Assembly: GCF_002078875.1 (NCBI RefSeq) | Contig: NC_034414.1 | Coordinates: 28,073,638 to 28,137,637, forward strand | Length of the DNA stretch: 64,000 nucleotides | Source of the DNA: Numida meleagris | Taxonomy: Eukaryota > Chordata > Aves > Galliformes > Numididae | Direction of reading: 5' to 3' | The notes under the pieces: generated by a model | What the model saw: only the letters and a program-made list of their open reading frames with translations | The model's database searches: none | Told to the model about the DNA's origin: nothing | Translations under genes and position numbers: made by a program | Part shown: positions 13,389 through 24,330 of the stretch, one piece after another | Layout of the letters: the number at the start of each line of letters is the position of its first letter | Position numbering within the stretch: the stretch's first letter is position 1

Positions 13389-15560
13389 CATGGGTGTCCA
13401 ATGTTTTGACTTGCCTGGGCCACACTGAGTGAAGAGGAATTATCTTGAGATGCATATAAAATATATAATATAGTTAACATATGTAAATAACAGAACTTTT
13501 TTAATTTTTTTTTTTAATTTAAATGTGAAAAACAGGGAGCAACAAAAGCATAAAATTAGTGAGATATGTGACCTTGTATTTATGAAAATGCTTCATCACT
13601 GTCTGGTTCAATGCCACTGGCTGCAATTCTTAGTGAGTTCTCAAGGTGCTTGTCAGAAATGTTTGATGAAATATGACTCTTCCTGTGATTCATCCTTGAA
13701 AGCAGTTGTTTACAAATGTATGTACTGCCAAGAACCGATGACATGTATAAAGCGTGATTGTGAAGCGTGGGATATTTTTTGTCTTTCAAGATAGATCTTA
13801 TAAAAGCCTAGTAAAGAGACATGATCAAATTCTTCTTAGAACTGAATGTCTGATTGCAACTCTATACATTCCATTTGAAAATGTGTAGATAATGTATGTC
13901 AAATAAAAATGGAGTTGTGAATATGAAAAAAAAAGATTTTTTTTTTTGAAATCTGAAACCCATTCTCAAATTCTTTTATCAAAACTGAAAGCAAGACTGC
14001 ATATTTTATGCTATTCACAGGACTGTGTTTAGCCAACGCATAAAAATGCATGAAATTATTTGCCATAACTTGAGCTTGCCATAATTTAAGTTCCATTTTG
14101 AACGGTTGAAGTTTGAAACATAGCACAGATAAGTTGATTTTCACCTTGAAGATGCATGTTTAACTCATCTAAATGAGCGGTCAAATCCACCAAAAATGCT
14201 GAATCTGTGAGCTATTTTTCATCTTCAAGTTCTGGCACAAATTTTCCTTTTGGTTCCATAAATGAATTGATTTCATTTTGCAAATCATAAAATCTTTTTA
14301 GCATTTTACCCTGACTTAGCCACCTTCATTCAGAAAAGTAAATGATGTCCCCATAATCAGCATCCATACTTTTAAAGAACTCCTGGAACTGGCGATGATT
14401 CAGCCCCTTGGACCTTATGAAATTTATAGCTTTGATGACAATTTGCTTGATGTTATCCATTCTTAAAGCTTTTGCACATAAATTTTCTTGATGTCTCATG
14501 CAGTGATATTTCATCAAAATGAGTTGCCAGTGGTAATTGCATCATCTTCTATTAATTTTATAAGTTCCTCTTTTTTACCAACTATTGCCAGGGCACCATC
14601 AGTAGCTATACCAGACACACTGTTGACAAGGGTTAAAGTAAATTGCTTTAAAATAATTTTTACTGCTTCATACAAATCAAGAGATTTAGTTGTGTCTTTT
14701 AATAGCACCAAAGAAGCTATTTCTTCACTGACATTATATTCTTTATCAATACCTCTGATGAAAATGGCAACTTGAGCCGTATCTGTGGCATCAGTACTTT
14801 CATCTATTGCCAAGTCATAAAATTTGAAATTAGCAGCAATACTCTCCAGATTTGTTTTGCCAGAAGTTCCTATTTCTTCAGTGAGCCTGGCTGCAGTCTG
14901 GTGAGACCGATTTTAGAAAAATCTGTTTTTTATCAGGACACATTCTGTCTGCCACACTTTCCAAACATTGCTTAATAAACTCACCATTGGTAAATGGTTT
15001 TGATTTTTTTTTTTTTTGCAATCAGATTTGCTACCACATAACTAGCTTTTGTAACAGAGTCTGAGTGTTAACTTTTTTAAAAAGATTATGTTGAGATGAC
15101 AGACTTCTTTTCAGTTCCACTGTTTTGTCTTTATGAAACATTCCTTGATATGCATTGAATTTGGCAGCATGTTTTTGCAGATAATGTCCTTTCAAACTGT
15201 AATCTTTGAAAGCTGACACAGTTTCCTTACAAATTAAGCGTAGTGCCATATTATTTGTCTTGACACTGCATAGTTCTCAACAAGCGGCACAAGCATGTGC
15301 CATGTGTAATACACGTGGGGTTCGATGTGACTGAGCGTGTGCAATGGGTGTGAGAGGCAAAGTCGGCCCTGCACTGCACCCTCCCCTTCCCCTGGTTCCA
15401 GCATCAGTGCCGATCACACACCAGTGGTTTGATTGTTGCCGAGTGATGGGTGCACACCTGGGGCACAGCTGCCGCCATGATGGTGCGGAGCAGGGGGCGG
15501 CTGCACTGTGAGCTGTGCCGGGCCACACGTGGCCTGTGGGCCGTGGGTTGGACATGCCTG
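13389..15560 (-). mobile_element. hAT (Charlie-type) DNA transposon, near full length, decayed
   Basis: The element is about 2.17 kb. Its left end begins CATGGGTGTCCAATG, and the reverse complement of its right end begins CAGGCATGTCCAACC, giving imperfect terminal inverted repeats of the CAGGGGTGTCCAA type known from Charlie-like hAT elements. The GGGCCACA words typical of these ends occur at both termini. The flanks are ACTTATAC (13381-13388) and ACTTACGC (15561-15568), an 8-bp target duplication with two mismatches, as expected of an old hAT insertion. The inside carries a broken minus-strand transposase. The element lies in the last intron of the DESI2-like gene, antisense to it. The right end is GC- and CpG-rich compared with the AT-rich body. 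Confidence 0.88.
13580..15249 (-). pseudogene. hAT transposase relic (GTF2IRD2/ZBED5-like), multiply frameshifted
   Basis: Read on the minus strand, successive pieces match the order of a Charlie8-type transposase of the kind fused into GTF2IRD2. The N-terminal part (15249-15031) has KGHYLQKHAAKF and LKRSLSSQHNLFKK. Next, at about 15050-14890, comes a YVVANLIAKK / NGEFIKQCLESVADRMCP segment. The RNase H-like core (14813-14514) has AIDESTDATDTAQVAIFIRG and GIATDGALAIVGKK, and it continues at 14517-14326 with YHCMRHQENLCAK and FIRSKGLNHRQFQEF. A RWLS-type region follows at about 14335-14170. The C-terminal dimerisation part (13789-13580) has YPTLHNHALYMSS, GSTYICKQL and DKHLENSLRIA. The pieces lie in different frames. 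One shift is at about 15005-15019, next to an A-run as read on the coding strand. Another is at about 14515. Several stops also occur (for example before LTDSAFLVDLTAHLDE). No functional protein is possible. Confidence 0.88.
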
Positions 15561-15568
15561 ACTTACGC
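15561..15568. repeat. Right copy of hAT target-site duplication
   Basis: ACTTACGC directly abuts the right terminus. The two differences from the left copy are both transitions, one of them within a CpG, consistent with age. Confidence 0.65.
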
Positions 15569-18500
15569 TTCTGTGCGTGGCCTGAAGTGCCCCAGGTGCA
15601 TTATGCAGCACAGCACAGAACCTATTGCATTCAAGCATTTTGTCTTCAGATCTACAACTACTCAGCCCTTCAGCCTCTTTTGAAAGGGGCTCATCTTGTC
15701 AGACTATCTCAGATTGTGTCTAGTATATGCCAGTAGACACAGAGTGCTCAGAGTGGAGCTTGGAGCTTCACTCTTTTGAAAGAGAAGAAATAGGAGGAAA
15801 ACAGTTCACTGATAGCATTGTCCTCTGCAAGGCAAAAGACTCAGCCTCATCCATTGCTGGATGGCATTTAAACCTGTGTTTTCCAGCTGCTTTCCTGCTC
15901 AAACTAAAGCTTTACAGGGAACTTTAAGGTCTTGCTGAGAAATAAACCCTAGCTCTTAGGGTATTTAATGGAGGGAAGAGTCATGGCTTGCAGTTCTTAC
16001 TCCCAGAGCTGTTTATACATTTTAACCAGGGACTCATTAGTGCAAAATGGCATGGCTTAAGATGCTGAGAGGCTCGTCTTAAGTACTAAATGAGCTGCTT
16101 CTTGATGAGCTGAAATCCTGGTGTGGATTTGACAGCTGAGCAGAAGTAGCACCCAACCTGTCAGGTCCTGTTTCTCCATCAGATTTGGCTTCAGCCCCAA
16201 ATGTCTGAACTGCTGTTACCGTTTGACTCTGCAGATGCCAGCTGGGTCACTCGCAGCTCTAATGCAGTGTCCCCAGAAGCAGCTGCAGCTCCGGGAGGCA
16301 TGTGTGACTGTCACAAGGTGCCACGCAGTGGAAGCTGCGCGTACATGCAGCCTGCACAGGGGCTTCTGCCTGAAGTGGGGACTGGTTTCAGGGAGCAAGC
16401 AGAAGCTTATCCCTTTCAAAAGAGAGAAACCCACTTGTTTGTCAGGCAAGAAAAAAAAACCTCTAGAATTCCAAACTCTGAGAACCTTTAACTAAGATGA
16501 GAGTTCTGTTTGTGGAAACAATGGATGGTACCAGGGTTCTGTGAGTTCATTGCTCCGGTGTGTAGTTTTCAGTTGACAATTACCTTGAAGAGCCACGGTA
16601 AGTACATTTTCCGTGGACTCATATCCAGTTGGAAAACACACATTTCCTCTTGCTTCTGTTGTTTTATTTAAGCTCAGTTGGCTTAATCCCATTGCAGCCA
16701 AGTTTATTTGATGTTTCTCAATTAGCTAAGTACTGCTGGGTGCTGTAGCTCAGTACATTTTATGGCAAAGAGCTGAAAACAGAGGAGCAGGTTGTAGTGT
16801 TAGTGGCATTCCCTCCAGTTGCTTTTTTGCTCCTGTAGAGTGTTGTGTTTTGCTGAGGAATTGTAGGCTTCACTGACAAGAGACAAGCACGACTGAGGAA
16901 AGGGAAACCACTTTGAGTTCATCATTATCCTTAAGGTCCCCAGCGTGCCCTTTTCTGCTTGATGGCCTGCTGTCCACACATCTCTCTGTCCTCCGGGAGG
17001 CTTCTCCTAGCCTCATGGATTCATTCTGGGTGAAGAAGCTCCCATAAACAAATGGCAAACATCTCAGCATTGCTTCCACATTGGGAAGGGCTATTTCAGT
17101 TGCTAGGGGATCTGCTTACAAAAGAAAACTAGATCTTAAAACTGCATTTCCATTCCAGGCAGTCTAACCATGTGCTGTTCTGTTGCTTCTGGTAATTTTC
17201 TGAAGAATCATGCTCAGTTTTTGTTTTCCTATTAATATTTGGGGGAATGTTGCTAGTAAGAGTTACAGCTGCTTGAGAACTAAACTCACATGCATGCATA
17301 CATCACAAGGTTCCTGAACTGAGTCAGTTTCTACACTGGCAGTATGTTGCTTAAGTTCCTGGGGAAGAAAAAAGAGAAATGCTACAAAATCTAGAGGCAA
17401 TTCTGCTGCATTTGTTGGCTTTGGCTCAGGTTCAATGTTTGACTATAAGACATTGAATATAGTTTTAAAAAGTAAGGAATATTCTTGTGAAAACAATCAG
17501 AGATATCTGGTGAGAAAATTGAATAGATTGGACAGTCTTAAATGCAGATAGAGAGAGCTGGTGTTTATTGATTCAGGCAGTAGTTCTAGCAATGGAAACC
17601 AAGGATCTGGATGGGAGAACTGCTAATGAAGGAACTAGCCACAGATTAAAAATATCAGAAATACAGATTCATATGGCTGTATCTGAGGTTAAGTAGAATG
17701 CAGCACTGTTTTGAATTGAAATAGAAGTTACATTTGAGTTGTAAGTTACAGGGTATTTAGTAAAGAATAGAAATCTATGCTTGCATGCAATCTTAGCAGC
17801 CAAATGGTTCTGCTCATTCTCTGATACCTAATGATAATGTCTTCAGTTTCACACATTGATTTTTGAACAATGTATGTCAGAATAAACAGAGTTCTGTAGT
17901 GGAATTAGCATGGTCGTGTGTTGACTGTCTTCTCCACACCTTATTGGAAATTCCACGCTGTTAGAGTTAGCTAATTTCCTTGTACTCAAGGTGACTGCTG
18001 GAGTGGTGCAGAGATTGTTCTGGCCAGACCACAATACACATGAAGGACCAGATGGCCATCAGTCCTTAGAACTATAAAGCAGGCTGGCCTGTCCTCTAGC
18101 AACTGCTCCAGTGCTGCTCCCTGACAAATCTTTTGAAATCTCTAGCAAGCTCTGCCATTCCATTGTCAATAACAGGCATCTCACCAGATAAGCTCTTTAG
18201 TGGACTAGAGACAAACACCCTCTTAGCTTTTGCAGTAATTGATATTAAGTATAGTTTTAGACAGGAAGAGGGTGGGAAAAAGAGCAAAATAATTCAGTAT
18301 TTGCAGAAGATGCAGCATGGACAACCCTGGAACCATCAATCCACATAAAGTGGAATTAGTGGGGTGGAATTTCCACCCAGTCTGTCCTGTAAACTGTGCT
18401 GGAAGGAGAATTCAGGTATTATGACCACTGTACCTGCTACAGATGTTAGGCTCTAGAATGCTGGTGTGGGGTTGGCTGTACTGGCAGTATATTTACCACA

Positions 18501-19313
18501 GACAGCTACTTGAAGATGATAAGTTCCAGGTGCCTCTTCTGTGTCTGCTGAGAAATGGTAACATGCAAAGGAAAATTTTCCTTATTTATTCTAAGCCAGA
18601 TAAAGCTACTAAAGTCTGGCACCTGTATATATTTGTGGTCAAAATCTGCAGGAGAAAGTCTACAGTATGCAGCAAGTTTTTTCACTGTGCTGAATATGAT
18701 ATGAAAGGAAATCAGTATTTGTGCTAGTAGAATGTAACCCACATTGGTGCCAGGATCCAGACCTAGTGAGAGGCTAGGATTGTTATGTTTGTTGCTCTCT
18801 TCCCCACTTTTAGGAAATACCTCACAAGGAGAAATTAAAGGGTAATGTGACAATAAGAAAAAGACTCTTAGATACCATAACTTGACTGACTTGATGTGTC
18901 AGCATGAGGATGAAAAGGGAGCAGAAGGAATATCTTCTCAGACATCTCCGTCTGCCTCATCAGGCTCAGCTTCTTGACTCCTCAAGGTCTGCCCAGCAAC
19001 AGCCTAAATCTTTTGCAAAAATTTTGAGCCAAAGATGTTGAGGGCCATGAGCTGCTTTCCCCAGTCACTGCTCTGATGCTGATAATGGCTATGGCTGGCA
19101 GAGCTGTGTGTGCATGTTGAGAAGTCACTGTGTGCAGTCATTTGCATTTAGAGCTGTTTTTAGCTGTAGAAGATACTCCCTGCATTCAAACAGCTCTCTT
19201 CGGAGCAACGGGGAATTCACCCTGCTGAGATGATGGTGCAGATAGAGATAACACTGCCAGTACAAATTCCTTTTGGTACTATTAACTGTGTTCTTTTCTC
19301 GATTGCTCCACAG
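15569..19313 (+). other. Last intron of DESI2-like gene, 3' part
   Basis: This stretch is intron DNA from the end of the hAT element to the acceptor TTGCTCCACAG before 19314. It holds only short chance ORFs on both strands. I recognise no mobile element or RNA gene in it. Confidence 0.7.
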
Positions 19314-19556
19314 ATCCTGTGTGGGAGGGAGATCCCCCGCTGGGTGAACCGCCTGGCCTACTTCAGCTCCTGCATCCCCTTCCTCCAGAGCTGCCTCCCC
19401 AAGGAGTGGCTGACCCCAGCAGCCCTGCAGAGCCACATCAGCCTTGGCTTGCACAAGGAGGAGCAAGGGGACACAACGGATGAGGAGTCTCCCTCCACTT
19501 CTGCCACCCCCTCAGCCTCAGGCACCTCGCGAACCTGTAGACACACCCGGGTCTGA
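19314..19556 (+). CDS. DESI2-like: DESI2-like isopeptidase, terminal coding exon
   Basis: This exon encodes 80 residues and a TGA stop. It begins [20 protein letters not shown] and continues [20 protein letters not shown], the strongly conserved DESI2 C-terminal half. The last part, about 33 residues, is a low-complexity Ser/Thr/Pro-rich tail. It carries an acidic patch ([14 protein letters not shown]) and a basic end (CRHTRV). Mammalian DESI2 also ends in an acidic, Ala/Ser-rich tail closing on a basic RHTKL-like end, so the architecture is kept while the sequence has diverged. The visible exons give 183 residues. With about 14 from the missing exon the protein would be close to the usual 194. 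The exon is GC-rich relative to its intron. It is entered in phase 0 after a CAG acceptor at 19311-19313. Confidence 0.94.
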   Translation: MLCGREIPRWVNRLAYFSSCIPFLQSCLPKEWLTPAALQSHISLGLHKEEQGDTTDEESPSTSATPSASGTSRTCRHTRV

Positions 19557-20461
19557 GCTGTGCCCACCATGGCCTCTAGTAACATTCTCCTCTCTCTTGT
19601 GCTGTTTCTTCCTCAGTCTCCCTTTCTCACACCATGGTTTCTCTCCTCTTTTTTCATCTGACAACACAGGGGAGGGAAGACCCCTGCTACTGAGGAGGAG
19701 AAGCTTCAGACCCTTTTCAAAGGGCTGCTACTACAGTTGCTTGGCAGAATGATTGTGAACTTCAACACTGAGCTGAGGAGTGTGGCAACTATGCTGGATT
19801 CTCCTCCCAGGATCTCCATGCTCCTTGATCCACAGAGAAAGCTGCTCTCTCAGGCACGAGAGCTCACGTAGGAGCAGGGAGCGCCATACTGTGATGTTCC
19901 TCCACTAGGACAGTTTTATCTTTTTATCTCTTCTCCCACCCACTTGAGCCCAGCAGTCTCCTCTGTATTTTAGCTTGGGTTGCCACAGGGCAAATTTCCT
20001 GCCTGCACCCAGTGAAGCAGGCAGAGCCAGAACTCAACTTTCTCATGTCTTAGACCAGCAACAAGATCCACTCAGCCACATCCCTTTTGTAATTATCAGG
20101 TTTCTAACTCATGTGAAGGAAATGAAAGGTGCTGATGTTCTACAACCACCAGTTTTCACTATTCAAATTTAAGAGCTCAAATGACTGCCCTGCTCTTGAA
20201 AATAATAACAAAGAGAACCCAGAAAATGAATGTGTTACCATGGCTTTTCTTTAGGGTCAAAAAAAAAAGGATGGGGCTAGTGCTTAGAGGCAGCTACTAA
20301 GTAGGTGCAGAAATGACTGTTGACCATATTGGTGCTTTTTGGCACAAACCCCTCTCAGTTCCCCTACTTCTAGGCAGTGTTCCTGGTTACCTCTTTTTCC
20401 CTTTCCCCAGGCTTGCAAATCTGTCTCGTAGCTGACATTTGCTGGCTTTTTTATTTTTTAC

Positions 20462-20487
20462 TTATTTATTTATTTATTTATTTATTT
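20462..20487. repeat. (TTTA)n microsatellite
   Basis: About six TTAT/TTTA units in a row lie in the probable 3' UTR of the DESI2-like gene. It could also act as an AU-rich stretch in the transcript, but nothing shows that. Confidence 0.85.
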
Positions 20488-21357
20488 TGAGGGAAACGGC
20501 CCTCTGGAGCAGTAAGATGAGGGAAAGAAATCTGCTGGGAAGATCAGTACTTCCTTTAGCTTTTTCTTCTGCGCCCATAAACAAAACATGTCTCCTGAGC
20601 CACCCCTCCCCTGTCTATTGCAGAGCCAACCCAAGAAGGTAAAAAATAAGTGATGAACCTGTTTCCTTCTCCTCCCTTTCTGGAGGTGGAGAGGGAAATC
20701 TAGGGCCACATCAAGAAAGCATGGATGACCCTTCCCATGCATGGGCCACCATGGTGCCTTCTGTTGTGTGCACTGTTTCAGTGGCATGAAAAATGGGCAG
20801 GGCTGGCTCACTGGTCTCTCCAGGCAGGTTCTTGATATGAATCTGGTCCTTGGATGTATTTCTGCTCATTCTGATGGCTGACAGGAAAGCTGAGGAGGGA
20901 GAAAAGGACAGGGATGCCAACCTTTCCACTCAATTACCTCACCAAGAGTTTTATTCAGAAGATGCAAGAGAGCATCAAAGGGGAATCCCAGGCCTCTCTC
21001 CCCCTTTTAGCTCCTCTTAACCACACAAAGGAGGAAAAAAAAGAACAGGCACAGTTTTGACAGGAGGTTGCTGCTTTAGAAATGCTGTTCTCAACAGCTG
21101 CTATCAAGTCAGGACTTTCCCCTCCATCCAGAAAGAACTGTAAGTCCTTCAGAGACGTTGTTTCCTTTTACTGGTTGCAGTAAGACCTAGAGCATGCTAA
21201 GTCCAACCAGCTGTTTCTTGAGCTCAGGTATATAGAAGTGTGTGCTTTCAGCACTGAAGGTCCTGGCTATGATGTCTACACAGACAGTGCTTCACGGTTT
21301 GTTACATGTGTACACTCCTAGTGAAAAAGGAGGCTCTGGAGAGATGTACTGTATGGG

Positions 21358-21363
21358 AATAAA
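21358..21363 (+). terminator. Candidate poly(A) signal of the DESI2-like gene
   Basis: This is the first AATAAA I find after the stop codon. A GT-rich stretch (GATGCGTGTTTGGG) follows about 40 bases downstream, as expected of a cleavage region. It would give a 3' UTR of about 1.8 kb. Other AATAAA words at 22333-22338 and 23061-23066 are possible alternatives. Confidence 0.4.
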
Positions 21364-22332
21364 ACTCATGGGACGGTCCACTCCACTACTTCCTGGAGTG
21401 ATGCGTGTTTGGGCAATGAGCCTTTTACAATGTGTCTCCCATTTTCATCTTCTGAACAAATTGCTGCAAGTTCTGTACCGAACTAAAGTTATGCTCCTTA
21501 TTAACCTTGGCTACTCACAGCCAATACTGCATTGTAAGCAGTTCTACAGCTCCTGGTATCCAATCGAGCACTAGTCTGAATTACCCTGGCTTGTTCTGGG
21601 ATGTTTAATAAGATTTCCATCCTGTTCTCTGTTCTGCTGCCCAGAAACATTACACAATGTTGCACGCTCCTTTCACCTGCAGTCATCGTCATAGTAGCCT
21701 AAACCAGCAATGCAAGCTCCATTCGTCTGAAGTTCCCAGGGTGCCTGCCAATAGCCAGCAGCACAGTATGTGCAGTGAATTTTAAAATCACTTTGTAGGT
21801 CCTTCTCTGGAGGTGAGAAAAGGCTTTCCCAGAGCTTTTGTGTAGACCAGGGAAACTGCAGTTGGAAATGTCTCATTCCTGATGTGACAAAAGCCAGCCA
21901 ACCAGCACCCTCAGGTTTCCATTCTGCACCTGAGCTCCAGATAACACATCATTACACATTTAGGAGAGAACTATGGCTCCAGTGGCACATTTCACAAGGA
22001 AAACCCTCTCACAGTGTTTCACAAGGTAAAATGTTTAACTGGCTGTATTGTAACACAGAGAAGAAAGCTGAACTCAGCCTTCTTGGAGACATGGATAAGT
22101 GCTTGAAGTATTGGGAGTAACACTTGGGGTGAACTGTTGGTGTCATAAAAACTAGATGTTTATCTACTTTTATGTTTGTCAGTCTTTTATGTAGGGGTCA
22201 TAACAAGGAGGCATGCAACCTCTGTTGTAAGTCGAAATGAGAATATATTCCACTCTTCAGAAAGGTTTTTCCTCACCCCTCTCTGTTCAAGGTGATTGAC
22301 CAACAATGACAAGAACAAAGGGACACTGTGGA

Positions 22333-22338
22333 AATAAA
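22333..22338 (+). terminator. Alternative candidate poly(A) signal
   Basis: AATAAA sits in an AT-rich context (GGAAATAAAATATATATTG) 2.8 kb after the DESI2-like stop codon. It could serve a longer 3' UTR. No direct evidence. Confidence 0.25.
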
Positions 22339-23849
22339 ATATATATTGATGATAGCTTTATCTCTGTAATTTAACAGCATTTTAGATTATTAAAAATGAA
22401 AACATTTTTAAAGTCTAATTTACTGCTCATCTCTGGCACAGCGTGCTTGATTTAGGCACTCTTCTTATCCTTCTGAACACAAAATTATTGTTATTATCAT
22501 GTAATTATATAGAATTTGCATTTAGTTTCATATTTGTTTTCTTTTACTCTTTTGGACAGTAACATTATAGGAAAATTTCAGGTACCAGCAGTTATCAGGG
22601 AAAACAAAAGAACAGCTTATAACTCTTGACCAGAGCACTCAGTAGCACCAGCGCAGCCTCTTAACCCAAGACTTGTTGGGCCCTTTTAGAAGTTGGAATG
22701 TGAGGGCACCAACTCTGCATGTGAGCATCAGCAGCGGTGAATTATTTCTCTAACAGGTTGCTAATAGCACTCAGGTGAGGTGAGGTAAGGTTAGCATAAT
22801 GCTGGAGTTACAAGTCAAACTGTTTCTAGGGAAAGTTACAGCAAGAGGAATGAGGTAAGTAATAACCTATCTTTGTAGCACTTCTGTGTCTATAATAGCA
22901 GCTGACTTGGTTTTGGGAGGTTAATCCCAGGAGTGCTCAGTGATGACTTCATCCCACCCTCAATGCAGCTCAGACATGGGCTTCACTCCCAGATGAAAGC
23001 TGGCCTTTCTGGAATTCAGGTGTTTGAGTGAAAAGTAGAACCCATTACATTGCTACCAAGAATAAATAACTACTGTTTCTAAATCTTGGAGGAGTTTATC
23101 TGTGCAGCCAGCTTTGTTTTGAAAGGACATATGAGTTTCTGGGGTGCAATGTGATTAGGATAACGGATAATAATGTGGAAAAACTGACAGTATTATAGTG
23201 GTAGTCACTTCCTTAGGAAAGAAACTGGAAGATGTAGCTAGAGACCAGACTTTGGGGACTGCTTTAATCAGTGAGCTTTGATGGAAGGTCAAAATCACAG
23301 AGAAAGCCCTCAGGAAAGATGTCTGTTCACCTGCAGAAGCTATTGGGGGCTGCAGGCACACCTTACCAGTGATGAGCTGACTGTCTTTTGTTGTAAGTGA
23401 AGATTCAGCTGGCTACGCAGCAGTTATCCACCAACTGAATATTAACAATGCCTACATGTTGCCCTGGGGAGGGCAGAAGCTGCGTGTTTCTTTCCAGCAA
23501 TGATCCCAGTGGTTATGCAGCCTTGCCCTCCCTTCCTGCCCTGCTGGGTGTCCCAGCTGTAGAAGCTCTCGGCCCCTCAGTGCCTCTTGCTTTCCCCAAA
23601 TGTCCCTGACCTCAGTTCGGCCACAGTTTTTTTTCTCCACAATCTTTTGCTTTCTCATTTCTGTGGCTTCAAAGTTGTCTCTCGTGAAGGCAAAGTCCCT
23701 CCTCCTTCCCGCGAATGCATCCAAAGGGAACTAACTATATCTCAGCAGGATAACTCAGGGCCAAGTGTGGGTCGCTGCAGTTTCGCAGGTGGCACTTTGA
23801 TCTCACCGTGACCACCACGCTGCAGTAACTCTGAATGGTCGCTGTGCTG

Positions 23850-24330
23850 GAATACAGAGCGAACCGCCACTCACGAGCGCGAGACCTTAATAGAACGACA
23901 CGATACATTTATACAACACTAGGCAATGGGCGCCCCGCTCCTCGAGCAGGCCTCAGCATCGCGCCGGCCCGGCGGAGCACAGCGGAACCCTGTGTCTCGG
24001 CTGCAGCGGCGGACGGAGCGGTGCGGCAGCGGCCCGGCGCCGGAAATGGCAGGAGCGGGCGGCCCCATGGAGCGGCTCCGCAGGCTGTGGCGGGGCCGCA
24101 CGATGACCTTCGGTGTGCCGCTGCTGGTGAGCGGGGCGGGGGCTAAGGCACAGGGGGTGTGCGGGAGGGCGGGGAAAGGTGCTGCGCCGTTAAATTAGAG
24201 ACACTTAGAAGCGACGAGCTGTTGGAGAAAAAGGTGGCCGTAGCTTTCCGGTAGTGAGTGCATCCTATTTGGTAGGGTCCGTGGTGCGGCGGGCGGGGAG
24301 CTGCAGCTGGGGCCGACGTGTCGCCTTTGA
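23850..24330 (+). promoter_or_regulatory. CpG island promoter of COX16
   Basis: This stretch is sharply richer in G+C and CpG than everything around it (GCGCCGGCCCGGCGG, GGCCCGGCGCCGG, GGCGGGCGGGGAG). It surrounds the COX16 start codon. No TATA box is evident, as is usual for housekeeping mitochondrial genes. CCGGAAAT immediately before the start codon resembles an ETS/GABP (NRF-2) site, and AAATGGC over the start codon resembles a YY1 core. Both are typical of nuclear genes for respiratory-chain proteins. The exact transcription start cannot be read from the sequence. Confidence 0.8.
24046..24126 (+). CDS. COX16: COX16 cytochrome c oxidase assembly factor, exon 1
   Basis: This exon encodes 27 residues: MAGAGGPMERLRRLWRGRTM followed by TFGVPLL. 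COX16 is a small single-pass protein of the mitochondrial inner membrane. It helps assemble complex IV by acting on newly made COX2 and its copper-site maturation. The exon gives a basic, Arg-rich N-terminus and the start of the membrane segment (FGVPLL joined to LYLVGGSFGL from the next exon), matching human GYGVPMLLLIVGGSFGL. The chosen ATG has G at -3 and G at +4 and gives a protein of about the usual length (112 against 106 in human). An in-frame ATG lies 40 codons upstream at 23926. Another in-frame ATG at 24067 is in a weaker context. The exon ends in phase 0 at CTG|GTGAGC. Confidence 0.92.

Larger units (their letters stand above)
19557..23849 (+). other. DESI2-like 3' UTR and intergenic stretch before COX16
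   Basis: From the stop codon to the COX16 CpG island I see no further coding exon. The 3' UTR probably ends at one of the poly(A) signals listed separately (first AATAAA at 21358). The rest is intergenic. A (TTTA)n tract lies at about 20462-20487. The ORFs here, including a 110-codon one at 21242-21574, show no recognisable domain and probably sit in UTR. Confidence 0.7.
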
